6,121 nucleotides of DNA from an uncultured Bacteroidota bacterium (GTDB taxonomy: Bacteria > Bacteroidota > Bacteroidia > Flavobacteriales > Flavobacteriaceae), in the NCBI GenBank assembly GCA_903879875.1, contig CAIRNC010000530.1, positions 1 to 6,121 on the forward strand. Direction: 5' to 3'. The notes under the pieces are model-generated. The model saw nothing but the letters and a program-made list of their open reading frames with translations, had not been told where the DNA came from and made no database searches. Below are positions 6,075 through 6,121 of this stretch, piece by piece (the first letter of the stretch is position 1; the number at the start of each line of letters is the position of its first letter). The position numbers were made by a program, and so were the translations under genes.

Positions 6075-6121
6075 TTAATTTAAATCTTTCACGAATTCAA
6101 TTTTACCTTCTTGTTTATTCA
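6075..6121 (-). CDS. C-terminal end of an unidentified gene (partial)
   Basis: The minus strand reads NKQEGKIEFVKDLN followed by TAA at 6077-6075, running off the window edge without another stop. The other two minus-strand frames hit a stop within the last 10 bases or soon after, and the composition resembles a real hydrophilic C terminus. Fourteen codons are too few to identify a family or to exclude a chance open frame. If real, it runs in the same direction as sucC, about 155 nt upstream of it. Confidence 0.4.
   Translation of the reverse strand, partial: NKQEGKIEFVKDLN

Overview
The window looks like ordinary chromosomal DNA from a member of the Bacteroidota, most likely a Flavobacterium-like flavobacterium. 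The support is strong A+T richness, A-rich translation leaders without clear Shine-Dalgarno sequences, several copies of the Bacteroidota -7 promoter box TAnnTTTG, and proteins of aerobic housekeeping metabolism that read as flavobacterial. The genus is an inference from sequence character, not from a search.

Layout: (1) 11-3348, plus strand: a CCA-adding tRNA nucleotidyltransferase with an HD domain, a COX15/CtaA-type heme A synthase, and a CDP-alcohol phosphatidyltransferase, with gaps of 49 and 43 nt. (2) 3339-4055, minus strand: a small class I SAM-dependent methyltransferase that converges on the phosphatidyltransferase gene and overlaps its 3' end by 10 bp. (3) 4056-4193: a 138-nt divergent promoter region. 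(4) 4194-4652, plus strand: a DUF1456 (YehS-family) protein with one DUF1456 unit and a long Lys/Pro-rich tail. (5) 4675-4705: a strong hairpin that can act as a terminator in both directions between two convergent genes. (6) 4727-5920, minus strand: sucC, the succinyl-CoA synthetase beta subunit, with a well-formed promoter of its own. (7) 6075-6121, minus strand: the probable last 14 codons and stop of a further gene cut off by the window edge.

The genes do not form one pathway. Cca matures tRNA 3' ends, CtaA makes heme A for aa3-type cytochrome oxidase, SucC works in the TCA cycle, and the CDP-alcohol phosphatidyltransferase makes a phospholipid-type product at the membrane. The methyltransferase and the DUF1456 protein have no assignable substrate or role. 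No RNA gene, mobile element, CRISPR array, frameshift or pseudogene was seen, and no stretch over 300 bases lacks a gene. I found no convincing evidence of a previously undescribed system. The points worth a second look are the promoter and start-codon geometry, sucC standing without sucD, the tail of the DUF1456 protein with its A9 run, and the overlapping convergent gene pair.
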